Assembly (NCBI GenBank): GCA_951812505.1
Contig: CATOSI010000002.1
Span: 434,001-498,000, forward strand
Reading direction: 5' to 3'
Length of the DNA: 64,000 nt
Origin: an uncultured Dehalococcoidia bacterium
GTDB lineage: Bacteria; Chloroflexota; Dehalococcoidia; Lucifugimonadales; UBA1123
Below are positions 1 through 8,512 of this stretch, piece after piece. Made by a program: the position numbers and the translations under genes. The notes under the pieces are model-generated. The model ran no database searches. It was given only the letters and a program-made list of their open reading frames with translations, and was not told the origin of the DNA. How positions within the stretch are numbered: the stretch's first letter is position 1; each line of letters opens with the position of its first letter.

Positions 1-776
1 CGCTGGTCGCAACGGGCCGCCTGGACGGTGTGGAGATGCTGCGACAGACCCGCCCCAATCACATGGAATACTACCGCTACCTGAACTGCGGCTACCGTCT
101 TCCGCTCGTCGGAGGCACCGACAAGATGAGCAGCGACGTGCCGGTCGGACTGTATCGCACCTACGCTCTGCTGCCGGACGACCAGGACTTCACATACGAG
201 AGCTGGTGTCGCTCGGTCGCGGCGGGTCGGACTTTCCTGAGCGGTGGGCCGATCATAAATCTCGCGGTCGAGGGCAGGGAAGTTGGCGATACGCTGGCCA
301 TATCGGGCGCGGGAAGCGTGGAAGTCGAGGCGTGGGCCGAGAGCGTCCTGCCCGTATTCTCGCTTGAGATAGTCCAGAACGGCCGGGTGGTTGCCCGCAC
401 GGAGAGTCGCAATGGAAGTCGCAGACTCGAACTGAAGGAGAAGATAAGGGTGGACGGCCACTCCTGGATCGCGGCGCGTACGGGGGCGTTCGACTACTTC
501 GACATCGTCCCACATCACGATGTGTGGAACCGGGGCGTGTTCGCGCATACGTCTCCGATCTACGTAGCCTGCGGCGGCGAGTGGGATATGTTCGATCCGG
601 CGACTGCACAGTACATGCTCACGCTCATAGACGGTGACCTGTCATATATCAGGGAGACCGCGGGAGTACGTCCTCCCGGATCGGTCACGCACCGGCATGG
701 CGAAGAGGACCACCTGGCTTACCTCCAGAGGCCGTTCCTGGAGGCGAGGGACGCTATTCTGAGTAGGATGCGCTGA
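1..776 (+). CDS. CehA/McbA-type metallohydrolase, C-terminal part (5' end outside window)
   Basis: The frame is open from the first complete codon (position 3) to the stop at 776, so this is the 3' end of a longer gene. The visible part holds a PHP-like end with a GGTDKMSS stretch, then a beta-rich domain (FLSGGPIINLAVEGREVGDTL) typical of the C-terminal half of CehA/McbA family metallohydrolases. A tail rich in His and Asp (PHHDVWNRGVFAHTSPIYV) fits the same family. Known members hydrolyse carbamates or related esters using a PHP-type metal site, most of which would lie upstream of this window. The substrate cannot be read from the fragment. A cupin gene follows after 19 nt in the same direction. 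Confidence 0.7.
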   Translation, partial: LVATGRLDGVEMLRQTRPNHMEYYRYLNCGYRLPLVGGTDKMSSDVPVGLYRTYALLPDDQDFTYESWCRSVAAGRTFLSGGPIINLAVEGREVGDTLAISGAGSVEVEAWAESVLPVFSLEIVQNGRVVARTESRNGSRRLELKEKIRVDGHSWIAARTGAFDYFDIVPHHDVWNRGVFAHTSPIYVACGGEWDMFDPATAQYMLTLIDGDLSYIRETAGVRPPGSVTHRHGEEDHLAYLQRPFLEARDAILSRMR

Positions 777-795
777 ACGGCTAGGAGTACCTACA

Positions 796-1155
796 ATGGA
801 CTGGAAGCAAAACGAGTCGGAAGATGTCATCGGGACGCACGCGATGCACGACGGAGAAGGCGTAATCACGCGCCGGAGATTCTTTCGAGATGCAACCCGC
901 CTGCCGGTGACCATAGAGGTGTGGGAACTGCCGCCCGGCGCGAGCGAGGGCAGCCATATCCACGACGGGGATAACACCCTGGAGGAGTTCTACTACTTCC
1001 TTTCGGGCGAAGGGGTCATGTGGATGGACGACGAAGAGGTTGCGGTCGGCCCCGGGGACTCGGTCATGGCGCCTCCCGGCGTAGATCACGGCTTCCGAAA
1101 CACCGGGGACGACACGCTGAAGCTGGTGATCGCCTGGGGCGCCCCGCGGACGTAA
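796..1155 (+). CDS. Cupin-domain protein
   Basis: A 119-aa single-domain cupin. The first cupin motif is visible around residues 53-70 (GSHIHDG, with His54 and His56, then Glu64) and the second near residue 98 (PPGVDHGF). These His/Glu residues normally bind a divalent metal. AGGAG lies about 8 nt before the ATG. Such small cupins can be isomerases, dioxygenases or sensors, and nothing here fixes the role. It may be co-transcribed with the metallohydrolase just upstream. Confidence 0.8.
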   Translation: MDWKQNESEDVIGTHAMHDGEGVITRRRFFRDATRLPVTIEVWELPPGASEGSHIHDGDNTLEEFYYFLSGEGVMWMDDEEVAVGPGDSVMAPPGVDHGFRNTGDDTLKLVIAWGAPRT

Positions 1156-1288
1156 GACGTCGCGGCAGGGAAAATAGCTACATCCCGCAATTCTGGATTG
1201 CAGTCGAGGTTTTACGCCGATCCTGACCTTCCCCGGTCAAGGGCTAAGGGACTTTCAACATGCAAATGACGAGAAATGTCAATACTGC

Positions 1289-2071
1289 CTAGTTGGGTGC
1301 GCTGGTGAGCAGGAATCCTCCGTCAACCGGGAGGGTTACGCCCGTTATGAAGCGCGCCTCGTCGCTTGCGAGGAATAAGGCGGCGTTGCCGATGTCCCAA
1401 CTCTGGCCCTCGATGGGAAGTGGGGTGGAATTGCTGCGCATCTCGCGCGCTTCCGCTGAACTGTGCTCCAGGCGTGGCGTCCACATCAGGCCGGGCATGA
1501 TGCAGTTCACGCGGATGTTGTCTTTGGCATGGTCCAGAGCCATCGCGCGCGTCAGTCCGACTACGGCGGACTTGTTTACGGTGTATTGCGCGGACGACCT
1601 TCCCGGCTTCGGCCTCAGCGCGGTTACTGAGGAGATATTGACGATTGACCCGCCGCCCGCCGTCTTCATGTGGGGTACGGCATAGCGACACATATTGACC
1701 ATGCTCATGAGGTTGACCGACGCACTGCGAAACCAGTCTTCATCGGTGGCTTCGACAACGTTGCCGCCTCCGCCTCCACCGCCAACGTTGTTGTGAAGGA
1801 TGTGCAGGTTGCCGAAACGCTCCACTGCGGCGTCAACGGCCCGCTGGCAATCATCGGGGTTGGTTGCGTCGGCTGCCAGGGCAACCGCCTCTCCGCGCTC
1901 TTCTTCGATGATTCGAGCGGTGGCCTCCGCCCACTCGCCGACGGCGTCAATCAGCGCGACCCTGGCGCCGTTGCGCGCGAAGAGAATTGCGGCGGCCGCC
2001 CCGTTTCCGACCCCGCTGCCTCCGAATGTACCGGCGCCGCTAACGACGGCGACTTTCCCGCTCAGTCTCAT
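1289..2071 (-). CDS. Short-chain dehydrogenase/reductase (SDR)
   Basis: A 260-aa classical SDR, the usual length for the family. The N-terminal Rossmann glycine motif is in VVSGAGTFGGSGVGNG. NNVG follows at the fourth strand, the catalytic Ser lies in NISSVTA, and YTVNK gives the Tyr-xxx-Lys pair. An Asp (ALIDAVG) at the end of the second strand suggests NAD(H) preference by family rule. A run of glycines (NNVGGGGGGGN) is a mild oddity. Substrate unknown. It is the first of four intact SDRs in the window and is not in an obvious operon. Confidence 0.88.
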   Translation of the reverse strand: MRLSGKVAVVSGAGTFGGSGVGNGAAAAILFARNGARVALIDAVGEWAEATARIIEEERGEAVALAADATNPDDCQRAVDAAVERFGNLHILHNNVGGGGGGGNVVEATDEDWFRSASVNLMSMVNMCRYAVPHMKTAGGGSIVNISSVTALRPKPGRSSAQYTVNKSAVVGLTRAMALDHAKDNIRVNCIMPGLMWTPRLEHSSAEAREMRSNSTPLPIEGQSWDIGNAALFLASDEARFITGVTLPVDGGFLLTSAPN

Positions 2072-2159
2072 CTCATACCTCCAGACTTGTCAGCGAACCC
2101 GATACCGACAGGATGAGCCTTGGTTGGTCTTGCCGAGTGGCTGTACTGTAGCCAGATTC

Positions 2160-3314
2160 TCATGTACGGCAGACTGTCAGGCAGGTGATGTCGTCCGATT
2201 GAGGGGCCTCGCCCGCGAACTCTCTCACGCTGTCGAATATCGCCTTGGTTACCTCATCCGCTCCTTGAGAAGACGCAGCCGTAATTACCTCGCGGAGCCG
2301 GTCCAGACCATACTCCTCTCCGGATGCGTTCATCGCCTCCGTAACCCCGTCGCTATACAGGACCAGCGTGTCGCCTTGCCCCAGCGTGATCGAATTTTCG
2401 GCGTACTCGATACTCTCCTCGACTCCGAGCGCCATCCCGCCGGTCGGGGGAAGAATCGTCGAGCTGCCGTCTGGGTGGACCACCAGGGGAGGATTGTGTC
2501 CGCCGTTGGCATAGACGAATTTGCCGCTCGACGGGCTGTAAGTCCCGTACAGAAGCGTGACGAACATCATTGCCTCATTTTCCTCACAGAGCAGCTGGTT
2601 GACTTCACTGAGAGTTGCGCCGGGACCCATTGTGCCGATAGCAGAGCCCTTGAGCAGCGTTCGGCTCGACATCATGAACAGCGCGGCGGGGACCCCCTTG
2701 TCCGAGACGTCGGCTACGGCCAGGCCAATTCGGTCGCCGTGCAGCGCAATGAAGTCGTAGAAGTCTCCGCCCACGTTACGAGCCGGCTCCATGCCCGCGT
2801 GAGTTTGGTAGCCCGGTCCGCTTGGGAAGACCGTCGGCAGAATAGACCTCTGTATGCCAGTCGCTACTTTAAGCTCGTTCTGAAGAGAAACCAACCTGTC
2901 CCTTGTAGCCATTGCCTCGCGCCACTCTTCGAGATGGGCAAGCGTCCTGTCTATCGTCGTTCTCAGGTCCAAGAAGTCCAGCGGCTTGGTAACGAAGTCG
3001 AAAGCGCCCCTGTTCATCGCGGACCTGATATTATCCATGTCGCCGTAGGCCGAGATTATGATGGCCCGGATGTCGGTGTTCAGCTTAGAAATCTCGTTCA
3101 GCAGAGTCAATCCGTCCATCTGGGGCATATTGATGTCCGAGATCACCATATCAACGCTCTCATCGCGATTCAGAATTTCCAGAGCCTCGACGCCGTTTCT
3201 CGCAAATACGAATGTGTACTGGCCCGACCTCATCTGCCGTCTCATGCGTTGCAGCATGAGCGGTTCGAGGTCCGCCTCATCGTCCACCACGAGTATCTTG
3301 TACGGAGTCGGCAT
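2160..3314 (-). CDS. Response regulator with SpoIIE/RsbU-type PP2C phosphatase output
   Basis: 384 aa. Residues 1-125 form a receiver domain with acidic pocket (VVDDE), phospho-acceptor Asp60 (VISDINMPQMDG) and Lys in FVTKPL. A short coiled linker (LEEWREAMATRDRLVSLQNEL) leads to a SpoIIE-like PP2C phosphatase with the metal-binding motifs GGDFYDF, AVADVSDKG and LYSDGVTEAMN. By family, such proteins dephosphorylate an anti-anti-sigma factor when phosphorylated and so activate a stress sigma factor. No partner switch genes are visible here, so the target is elsewhere. It is transcribed divergently from the oligopeptidase gene across 285 nt. Confidence 0.93.
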   Translation of the reverse strand: MPTPYKILVVDDEADLEPLMLQRMRRQMRSGQYTFVFARNGVEALEILNRDESVDMVISDINMPQMDGLTLLNEISKLNTDIRAIIISAYGDMDNIRSAMNRGAFDFVTKPLDFLDLRTTIDRTLAHLEEWREAMATRDRLVSLQNELKVATGIQRSILPTVFPSGPGYQTHAGMEPARNVGGDFYDFIALHGDRIGLAVADVSDKGVPAALFMMSSRTLLKGSAIGTMGPGATLSEVNQLLCEENEAMMFVTLLYGTYSPSSGKFVYANGGHNPPLVVHPDGSSTILPPTGGMALGVEESIEYAENSITLGQGDTLVLYSDGVTEAMNASGEEYGLDRLREVITAASSQGADEVTKAIFDSVREFAGEAPQSDDITCLTVCRT

Positions 3315-3484
3315 TGATTTACCTCGGAGCCTTTCTGTTCAGTCGAGAATGCTGGAAATTCTGGGAGTTATAACAGTATATGGCCAGACTTCCCACGACA
3401 TAAAGCACAAAGGACCTAGATATACTCATATGTCCCCTCATATCGTCCACTGAACGACGGTCGCAGACGCCTGAACTTTCACTC

Positions 3485-3512
3485 CTGACATGATAAATCG
3501 CTTTGGTATAAT
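3485..3512 (+). promoter_or_regulatory. Candidate sigma70-type promoter for the oligopeptidase gene
   Basis: CTGACA (3485-3490), a 16-nt spacer and TATAAT (3507-3512) preceded by TGG. It lies about 90 nt upstream of the ATG at 3600 in the divergent spacer. This is one of the better -35/-10 matches in the window, but no transcript data support it. Confidence 0.5.
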
Positions 3513-3599
3513 TCTCCAATTGTCCGGCATAAGACCAGCGCTTTCCGACCGACACGCGCGCTGCTCACACAGTCCGATCCCGGCGCATAGGAGCCATAT

Positions 3600-5684
3600 A
3601 TGTCTGATCAGCACACACCGCCTGTGGCCGGGGAGCGTCCGCACAGCTTCACCCGTCACGGCATAACCGTCGAAGACCCGTGGCACTGGCTGCGAGACCC
3701 CAATTACCCGGAAGTCGAAGACGCCGACATACTGGCCTATCTTGCCGCGGAAAACGACTACTTCCAAGCGAAGATGTTCCCCCACAGGGAGTTGACGGAC
3801 ACGATTTTCGAGGAGATCAAGGCGCGTGAACAGCCTGACCTTTCAAGCGTGCCCTGGAAACGCGGTGAATGGTACTACCAGTGGCGTTATGAAGAGGAAA
3901 GCCAGTATCGCATATGGCAGCGCTGGCCAGCCTCCGACCCGAACGCGCGGGAGGCTCCGACCGCAAACGCGCAGATGATTCTGGATGAACCTGCGCTGGC
4001 GGAAGGCTTCGATTACTTCCAGCTTGGAACGATGTCGGTGAGCAACGACGGCGATATGCTCGCCTACGGTACCGATACCGACGGCTCCGAGCGATACACG
4101 ATAGCAGTCAAGAACCTGGCCACCGGCGATATGCTGGAAGACAGAATCGAGAATACCGCCGGAGGTGTCGTGTGGGCCGCCGAGGACACGTCGTTCTTCT
4201 ATGTCGTGTTGGACGAGAACTGGCGCCCGTACCAGGTACGCCTTCACACGCTCGGCGAACCCGTCGAAGACGATGCCGTAATCTACGAGGAGTCCGATCC
4301 CGGCTTCTTTATCGGCCTGTCGCTCACCTCGTCGGAGGAGTACGTCGTGATCGGCGCGGGCGACCATGTTACTTCTGAGACACGACTTATCCCTGCATCC
4401 GAACCCCGGGTCGAGCCCGTCCTGGTGTCTCCTCGCCGGACGGGGCATGAATACTGGGTGGACCATCAGGGCGACCGCTTCGTCATACGCACCAACGACA
4501 CGCACAAGAACAACCGCCTTGTGACCGCGCCGGAGGACGACCCAACCGAGAAGGCATGGACCCCACTGGTGGACGGTTCCGACTCTCATTACATAAGAGG
4601 CTTCGACGTATTCCAGGACTTCATCGCCGTGCAGGAACGGGTTGGTGGCCTGGACCACATACGCCTGCTCGACCGCGCCAACGAGTCCACGTACATAGAC
4701 TTTCCCGAGGCGGCATACGTCGCTTCCCTGGGGAACAATCCCGAATTTCGGACCAGCTTCCTGCGCCTGGGGTACTCTTCGATGGTCACGCCGGATACGG
4801 TGTACGACTATCACCTCGACACGCATGAACTGGAACCGCGCCAGGTCCGTCAAATTCCAAGTGGCTACGACGCTTCGGAGTACGTCGTGGAACGGGCGCT
4901 GGCCACGGTCCGGGACGGCGCCCAGGTTCCCGCGTCCATAGTCAGGCGCAGGGACACTCCGACGGACGGGACCGCGCCGGTGTACCTGTACAGTTACGGC
5001 GCATATGGGTTCGCCTTCCCACCATCGTTTTCCACGTCGCGGCTGTCGCTATTGGATCGCGGCTTTATTTTCGTAATCGCCCACATTCGTGGCGGGGACG
5101 ACCTCGGATATCACTGGTATGAGGCTGGCAAGCTGGACAAGCGCACCAGCACGTTCAACGACTTCGTGGACGTTGCGTGTTACCTGGTCGCGCAGGGATA
5201 CGTGGCGGAAGGTCGCATCGCCATCTCGGGAGCCAGCGCCGGAGGCCAGCTCATGGGGGCCGTGGTGAACCAGGCTACCGAACTCTGGGGAGCCGTCGTT
5301 GCCCATGTCCCCTTCGTGGACGTTCTGAACACGATACTCGACGAAACTCTGCCCCTCACTCCCATCGAGTGGCCGGAGTGGGGCAACCCGATAGAGGACA
5401 AGGCCGCATTCGAGTACATCAGGTCATACTCGCCATACGACCAGTTGAAGAGACGCGACTATCCCCCGATGCTCGTGACCGGAGGGCTCAACGACCCCAG
5501 GGTAACCTACTGGGAACCCGCCAAGTACGTGGCAAAGCTGCGGACATTGAAGACGGACGACAACCTGCTCTTGCTGAAGACAAACATGGGCGCTGGCCAC
5601 GGAGGCAGATCGGGGCGATACGAAAGCATGTATGAGACGGCGGAGGAGTACGCCTTCATCCTGGCGGCTATGGGCATGGCGTAG
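3600..5684 (+). CDS. ptrB: Prolyl oligopeptidase family serine peptidase (oligopeptidase B-like)
   Basis: 694 aa, the usual length for S9A oligopeptidase B. It begins with the conserved HGITVEDPWHWLRDPNYP and runs through a beta-propeller-like middle region to an alpha/beta hydrolase domain. The predicted triad is Ser546 (ISGASAGG), Asp632 (GGLNDPRV) and His667 (MGAGHGG). No signal peptide is present, so it should act in the cytoplasm, cutting short peptides. Oligopeptidase B prefers basic residues, but this preference is taken from the family. In a genome with several peptide-type importers it may process imported oligopeptides. The gene is monocistronic, with a candidate promoter at 3485-3512. 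Confidence 0.92.
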   Translation: MSDQHTPPVAGERPHSFTRHGITVEDPWHWLRDPNYPEVEDADILAYLAAENDYFQAKMFPHRELTDTIFEEIKAREQPDLSSVPWKRGEWYYQWRYEEESQYRIWQRWPASDPNAREAPTANAQMILDEPALAEGFDYFQLGTMSVSNDGDMLAYGTDTDGSERYTIAVKNLATGDMLEDRIENTAGGVVWAAEDTSFFYVVLDENWRPYQVRLHTLGEPVEDDAVIYEESDPGFFIGLSLTSSEEYVVIGAGDHVTSETRLIPASEPRVEPVLVSPRRTGHEYWVDHQGDRFVIRTNDTHKNNRLVTAPEDDPTEKAWTPLVDGSDSHYIRGFDVFQDFIAVQERVGGLDHIRLLDRANESTYIDFPEAAYVASLGNNPEFRTSFLRLGYSSMVTPDTVYDYHLDTHELEPRQVRQIPSGYDASEYVVERALATVRDGAQVPASIVRRRDTPTDGTAPVYLYSYGAYGFAFPPSFSTSRLSLLDRGFIFVIAHIRGGDDLGYHWYEAGKLDKRTSTFNDFVDVACYLVAQGYVAEGRIAISGASAGGQLMGAVVNQATELWGAVVAHVPFVDVLNTILDETLPLTPIEWPEWGNPIEDKAAFEYIRSYSPYDQLKRRDYPPMLVTGGLNDPRVTYWEPAKYVAKLRTLKTDDNLLLLKTNMGAGHGGRSGRYESMYETAEEYAFILAAMGMA

Positions 5685-5794
5685 CGTCGGCGGACCGACT
5701 GCCGACATTCTCGGTTACCCGGCGAAATAGCTTGTAATTGTGAGACCCTCAGTAAAGGCTTCTGCCCCGATCATGCAAATACATGGACTTCCTA

Positions 5795-6103
5795 TCAGAT
5801 TTCCCGTTCTGCGACGGGAGAATCGGCGGCGCGGAGCCTGAATCCCAACGCCTGGGTCACCTTCAGGATAGTAGCGAATTCAGGGTTTCCTTCAGGCGAC
5901 AGCGCTTTGTACAGGCTTTCTCGTCCTAGTCCTGTCTCATTCGCAATCTGCGTCATCCCCTTCGCTCGCGCGATGTCTCCCAGGACGGCTGCTATCAGCT
6001 TGGGGTCTCCATCTTCGAGCGCGGCATCCAGATAGGCAATCATGTCTTCTCGCGTTTCCAGGTAGTCCACGGGGTCCCAGGGATACGTCTCTGTCTTTGC
6101 CAT
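5795..6103 (-). CDS. HigA-like antitoxin (addiction module antidote protein)
   Basis: 102 aa when started at the ATG at 6103 (MAKTETYPWDPVDYL). This is preferred over a start at 6139 because the longer form would overlap the toxin gene. The C-terminal half is a helix-turn-helix (GMTQIANETGLGRESLYKALS) followed by GNPEFATILKVTQALG, characteristic of the putative addiction module antidote family (COG3636-like). It should bind and neutralise the toxin encoded just upstream and repress the pair's promoter. The antitoxin follows the toxin, as in HigBA-type modules. Confidence 0.88.
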   Translation of the reverse strand: MAKTETYPWDPVDYLETREDMIAYLDAALEDGDPKLIAAVLGDIARAKGMTQIANETGLGRESLYKALSPEGNPEFATILKVTQALGFRLRAADSPVAEREI

Positions 6104-6116
6104 TGGTTGCTCCTCG

Positions 6117-6407
6117 TCAAAGCCTACCGGCCAGTTCAATAGCCGTGTTGATGTCCCTTTGCTGACTTGACTTATCTCCGCCTGAAAGCAGAATTATCAA
6201 AGTCTGTCCACGCTGTACGAAATATACGCGGTACCCGGGGCCATAGTTAATTCTCATCTCCGAGACACCCCGTCCAACTGGCTTAACATCTCCAGGATTG
6301 CCTAGCTGTACACGCCTGATTCGTGTATTAATCCGGGCCTTGGCTTGAACGTCCCTCAATCTGCTAAACCAGTTGTCGTACTCTTCTGTCCTGCGAACCT
6401 CAATCAT
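6117..6407 (-). CDS. RelE/HigB-type toxin (addiction module killer protein)
   Basis: 96 aa from the ATG at 6407. The open frame continues further upstream (to 6902) but that part runs antisense to the next gene and is not homologous. It opens MIEVRRTEEYDNWFSRLRD, has the family core GNPGDVKPVGRGVSEMRI and GPGYRVYF, and ends in LLSGGDKSSQQRDI. These are hallmarks of the phage-derived Gp49-like/HigB killer family, which are ribosome-dependent mRNA interferases. It lies 13 nt upstream of its antitoxin on the same strand and is divergent from the flavin enzyme at 6484. Confidence 0.9.
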   Translation of the reverse strand: MIEVRRTEEYDNWFSRLRDVQAKARINTRIRRVQLGNPGDVKPVGRGVSEMRINYGPGYRVYFVQRGQTLIILLSGGDKSSQQRDINTAIELAGRL

Positions 6408-6483
6408 GTTGAAAATGTATCCTGGGGGATACGGCTTGTCAATGTATGTTGAAGTAGCCGCGCGCAGGGGATAAGATTCGGGC

Positions 6484-7665
6484 ATGAGTATTCCTTCATT
6501 TCCTAGTGAGCGCGGTGAGAAGCGTCGCTTCCTGCTGGACGCCGTCGAGTCTGCGCGCGATACGGTGGCCGCAAGCGCGGATGAGTCCGAGCGGCTTGGG
6601 ACGCTCGCGCCCGCCGCAGTCGCGGCAATCCGGGACGCCGGACTGTTCACTCTCAAGCTGCCGCAGTCCCTCGGTGGAGCCGAGGCCGACCCGGTCACCC
6701 AGATCGAGGTCATAGAGGCGCTGGCATATATAGACGCCTCAGCAGGGTGGTGCCTGATGATCGGGGCGACCGCTATCGGCCAGCCCGGAGCGTTCGCCGG
6801 AGACGAAGCTATATCCGAGATATTCGGCAACGGGCGCATACCCACGGCAGCCACCTCAACGGCTCTCAGGGGGAAGGCTGTCCCGGTCGAGGGCGGGTAC
6901 ATTCTCTCCGGCAGGTGGCCCTTCGCAAGCGGAGTGCGACACGCCGAGTGGATGACCGCCGGGGCTACGGTTCAGGCGGACGAAGACGCCGAACCGGTCA
7001 ACATAACCCTCGTTTTCCCTGCCTCGGAGGGGCATATCCACGACAACTGGCATGTGACCGGACTCGAAGGCAGCGGCAGCAACGACATATCGGCGAGCGA
7101 GCTCTTTGTGCCGGAGGCGTTCAGTTGGGACCCTACGGTCTGGGAGTCCAGTCGCGGCGGCGCGATCTACCGCATGGGCAGGCCGGGGTTCGTAGCCAAC
7201 GAGCATTCGGGGGTCGCGCTCGGGATCGCACGACGCGCGCTCGACGAGATCATGGCGACCGCGCCAACCAAGAAGCGCGGCAATCCACCCACCGCATCCC
7301 TTGCGGACCGAGGCGCCTTCCGGGGAGACATAGCCACGTGCGACCTGCGCCTGCGGTCCGCCCGCGCTCTCGCCCACGAGGTGTATGAACGCGCCTACCA
7401 GGTCGCTTGCAGCGGACGGGTGCCCGATGCTTCTGTACAGTCCGAGATGCGAGCCGTCTCGACCTACGTGACAGATGTCGCGGTGGACGTCGCCACCATC
7501 GCGTTTCGCTATGCCGGGGGCTCGGCGATACAACGCAGCAACATCTTGCAGCGATGCCTCCGCAACATCAACGCTGCCGCACAGCACTTCATGGTAAGTG
7601 ACACTGCGCTGGAGAACTACGGCGCATCCCTGCTGGAAGCGCCCGACGTCAAGCCGATGGCGTAG
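6484..7665 (+). CDS. Acyl-CoA dehydrogenase-fold flavin monooxygenase-like protein
   Basis: 393 aa with acyl-CoA dehydrogenase N, middle and C-terminal domains. The N-terminal helical part contains IRDAGLFTLKLPQSLGG, and the middle has GRWPFASGVRHAEW and the GLEGSGSNDISASELFVPE signature. These match the DszC/HpaB-like branch that oxygenates small molecules with reduced flavin. True acyl-CoA dehydrogenases would normally have a catalytic Glu in the C-terminal domain, which I cannot assign. A separate flavin reductase would be needed and none is adjacent. Paralogues of this group are often expanded in SAR202-type genomes, which fits the context. Confidence 0.85.
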   Translation: MSIPSFPSERGEKRRFLLDAVESARDTVAASADESERLGTLAPAAVAAIRDAGLFTLKLPQSLGGAEADPVTQIEVIEALAYIDASAGWCLMIGATAIGQPGAFAGDEAISEIFGNGRIPTAATSTALRGKAVPVEGGYILSGRWPFASGVRHAEWMTAGATVQADEDAEPVNITLVFPASEGHIHDNWHVTGLEGSGSNDISASELFVPEAFSWDPTVWESSRGGAIYRMGRPGFVANEHSGVALGIARRALDEIMATAPTKKRGNPPTASLADRGAFRGDIATCDLRLRSARALAHEVYERAYQVACSGRVPDASVQSEMRAVSTYVTDVAVDVATIAFRYAGGSAIQRSNILQRCLRNINAAAQHFMVSDTALENYGASLLEAPDVKPMA

Positions 7666-7705
7666 CCCCGGTGCGGGCGGGCCGGAGGATAGAACCCGGA
7701 AGTCC

Positions 7706-7960
7706 GTATATACTCCGATTTATTCTTCGACAGGTGGGTGACTGGTGAGCCGACAGGTGGCAATAGGTGAAAAAGTCACCAGAGATCCACCTGAGAACGC
7801 CTGAGTTTAGCTATGGGGAAAATTTTCTGGGGCCTGAGAATCTTCACAGTATAATCTCTCCTTTATGTATGTTGACGTGCATGGGGTTGGCTGCCGGCTC
7901 TTAGTGGCTGTGTCTGAGCTGCTAGGTTTTATGTTCTTATGGTAGCACAGAGGCATGGGG
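7706..7960. repeat. Intergenic repeat element A, copy 1
   Basis: Shares a series of blocks with 34092-34306: a TATATACT-like start, GACAGGTGG, ACTGGTGAG, GGTGA-loop-TCACC, CGCCTGAGTTTAGCTA, then GGGCCT, TATAATCTC, TTTATG and GTAGCAC near the end. The two copies are diverged but collinear, and neither contains an ORF. The GGTGA/TCACC pair makes a small hairpin in both. It could be a non-coding RNA, a promoter-bearing element or a decayed MITE. Confidence 0.6.
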
Positions 7961-8060
7961 AATGTGAAGTGAAGGGGCGAGTGGGACAGGGTCTTTTCAT
8001 TATCCTGTTTGGCATAATCGTAGTACAGCAGCTAGCTAGTTTTGCCATGTAACCGCTTAC

Positions 8061-8095
8061 CCCACCCTTGGATTCCGGCCTTCGCGGGAATGACG
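8061..8095. repeat. GCCTTCGCGGGAATGAC hairpin repeat, short copy
   Basis: Contains GGATTCCGGCCTTCGCGGGAATGACG. The usual stem of this repeat is TTCCCGC/GCGGGAA around CTTC; here one arm is altered. Other copies are at 8335-8397, 28575-28647, 33146-33206 and 44736-44798. Confidence 0.8.
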
Positions 8096-8334
8096 AAAGC
8101 GGGTCTATAAGCCACGAACTGCAACTTTGCAAAGGCGCTGGCCGGACGTATGCTGTACTGGCGAAATTGACAGACGTTATTCGCGGTGATAATCTGCCGA
8201 TATTCAGGAATGTACATTCCTGAATAGAACGATGGGCAGCGGATACCGACTACGGCTGTTTCCGGTTCTAGTAAATTCACCGCGAGACCGACAGGCTAGT
8301 ACAACGTCTAGCTGGTTTTGACATTTATGGGGTC

Positions 8335-8397
8335 TGCCCCACCCCTGGATTGCCTGGCGGCGAGCCCTTCGGGGTTCCCGCTTTCGCGGGAATGACG
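8335..8397. repeat. GCCTTCGCGGGAATGAC hairpin repeat, long copy
   Basis: Long form with GGATTGCCTGGCGGCGAGC, then CCTTCGGGG and the terminal TTCCCGC-TTTC-GCGGGAA hairpin. It is nearly identical over about 60 bp to the copies at 33146-33206 and 44736-44798. All copies are intergenic. Confidence 0.85.
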
Positions 8398-8512
8398 GTA
8401 AATGTCAACACGGCCTAGTGTTTGGTGGGAATTCTGATTCGGTCTTACCGCATATCTCGGACAACGTTCTCTTTGCTATTTCAGTTTTGTAATCTCGTCA
8501 GGAGGAGAAGCT

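Larger units (their letters stand above)
7666..8512. other. Long intergenic region with two repeat families
   Basis: 847 nt without a convincing gene. It holds repeat element A (7706-7960), a short copy of the TTCGCGGGAATGAC hairpin repeat (8061-8095) and a long copy (8335-8397). ORFs between 7929 and 8280 are repeat-derived and look spurious. AGGAGG at 8500-8507 serves the next gene. Confidence 0.6.

Noticed and set aside
1800..3317. 505-codon open frame on the plus strand
   Set aside because: Antisense to the SDR and the receiver-phosphatase genes, both of which have clear motifs.
5686..5706. GTCGGC/GCCGAC hairpin as a terminator of ptrB
   Set aside because: Only 6 bp stem and no U-run; too weak to list as a feature.
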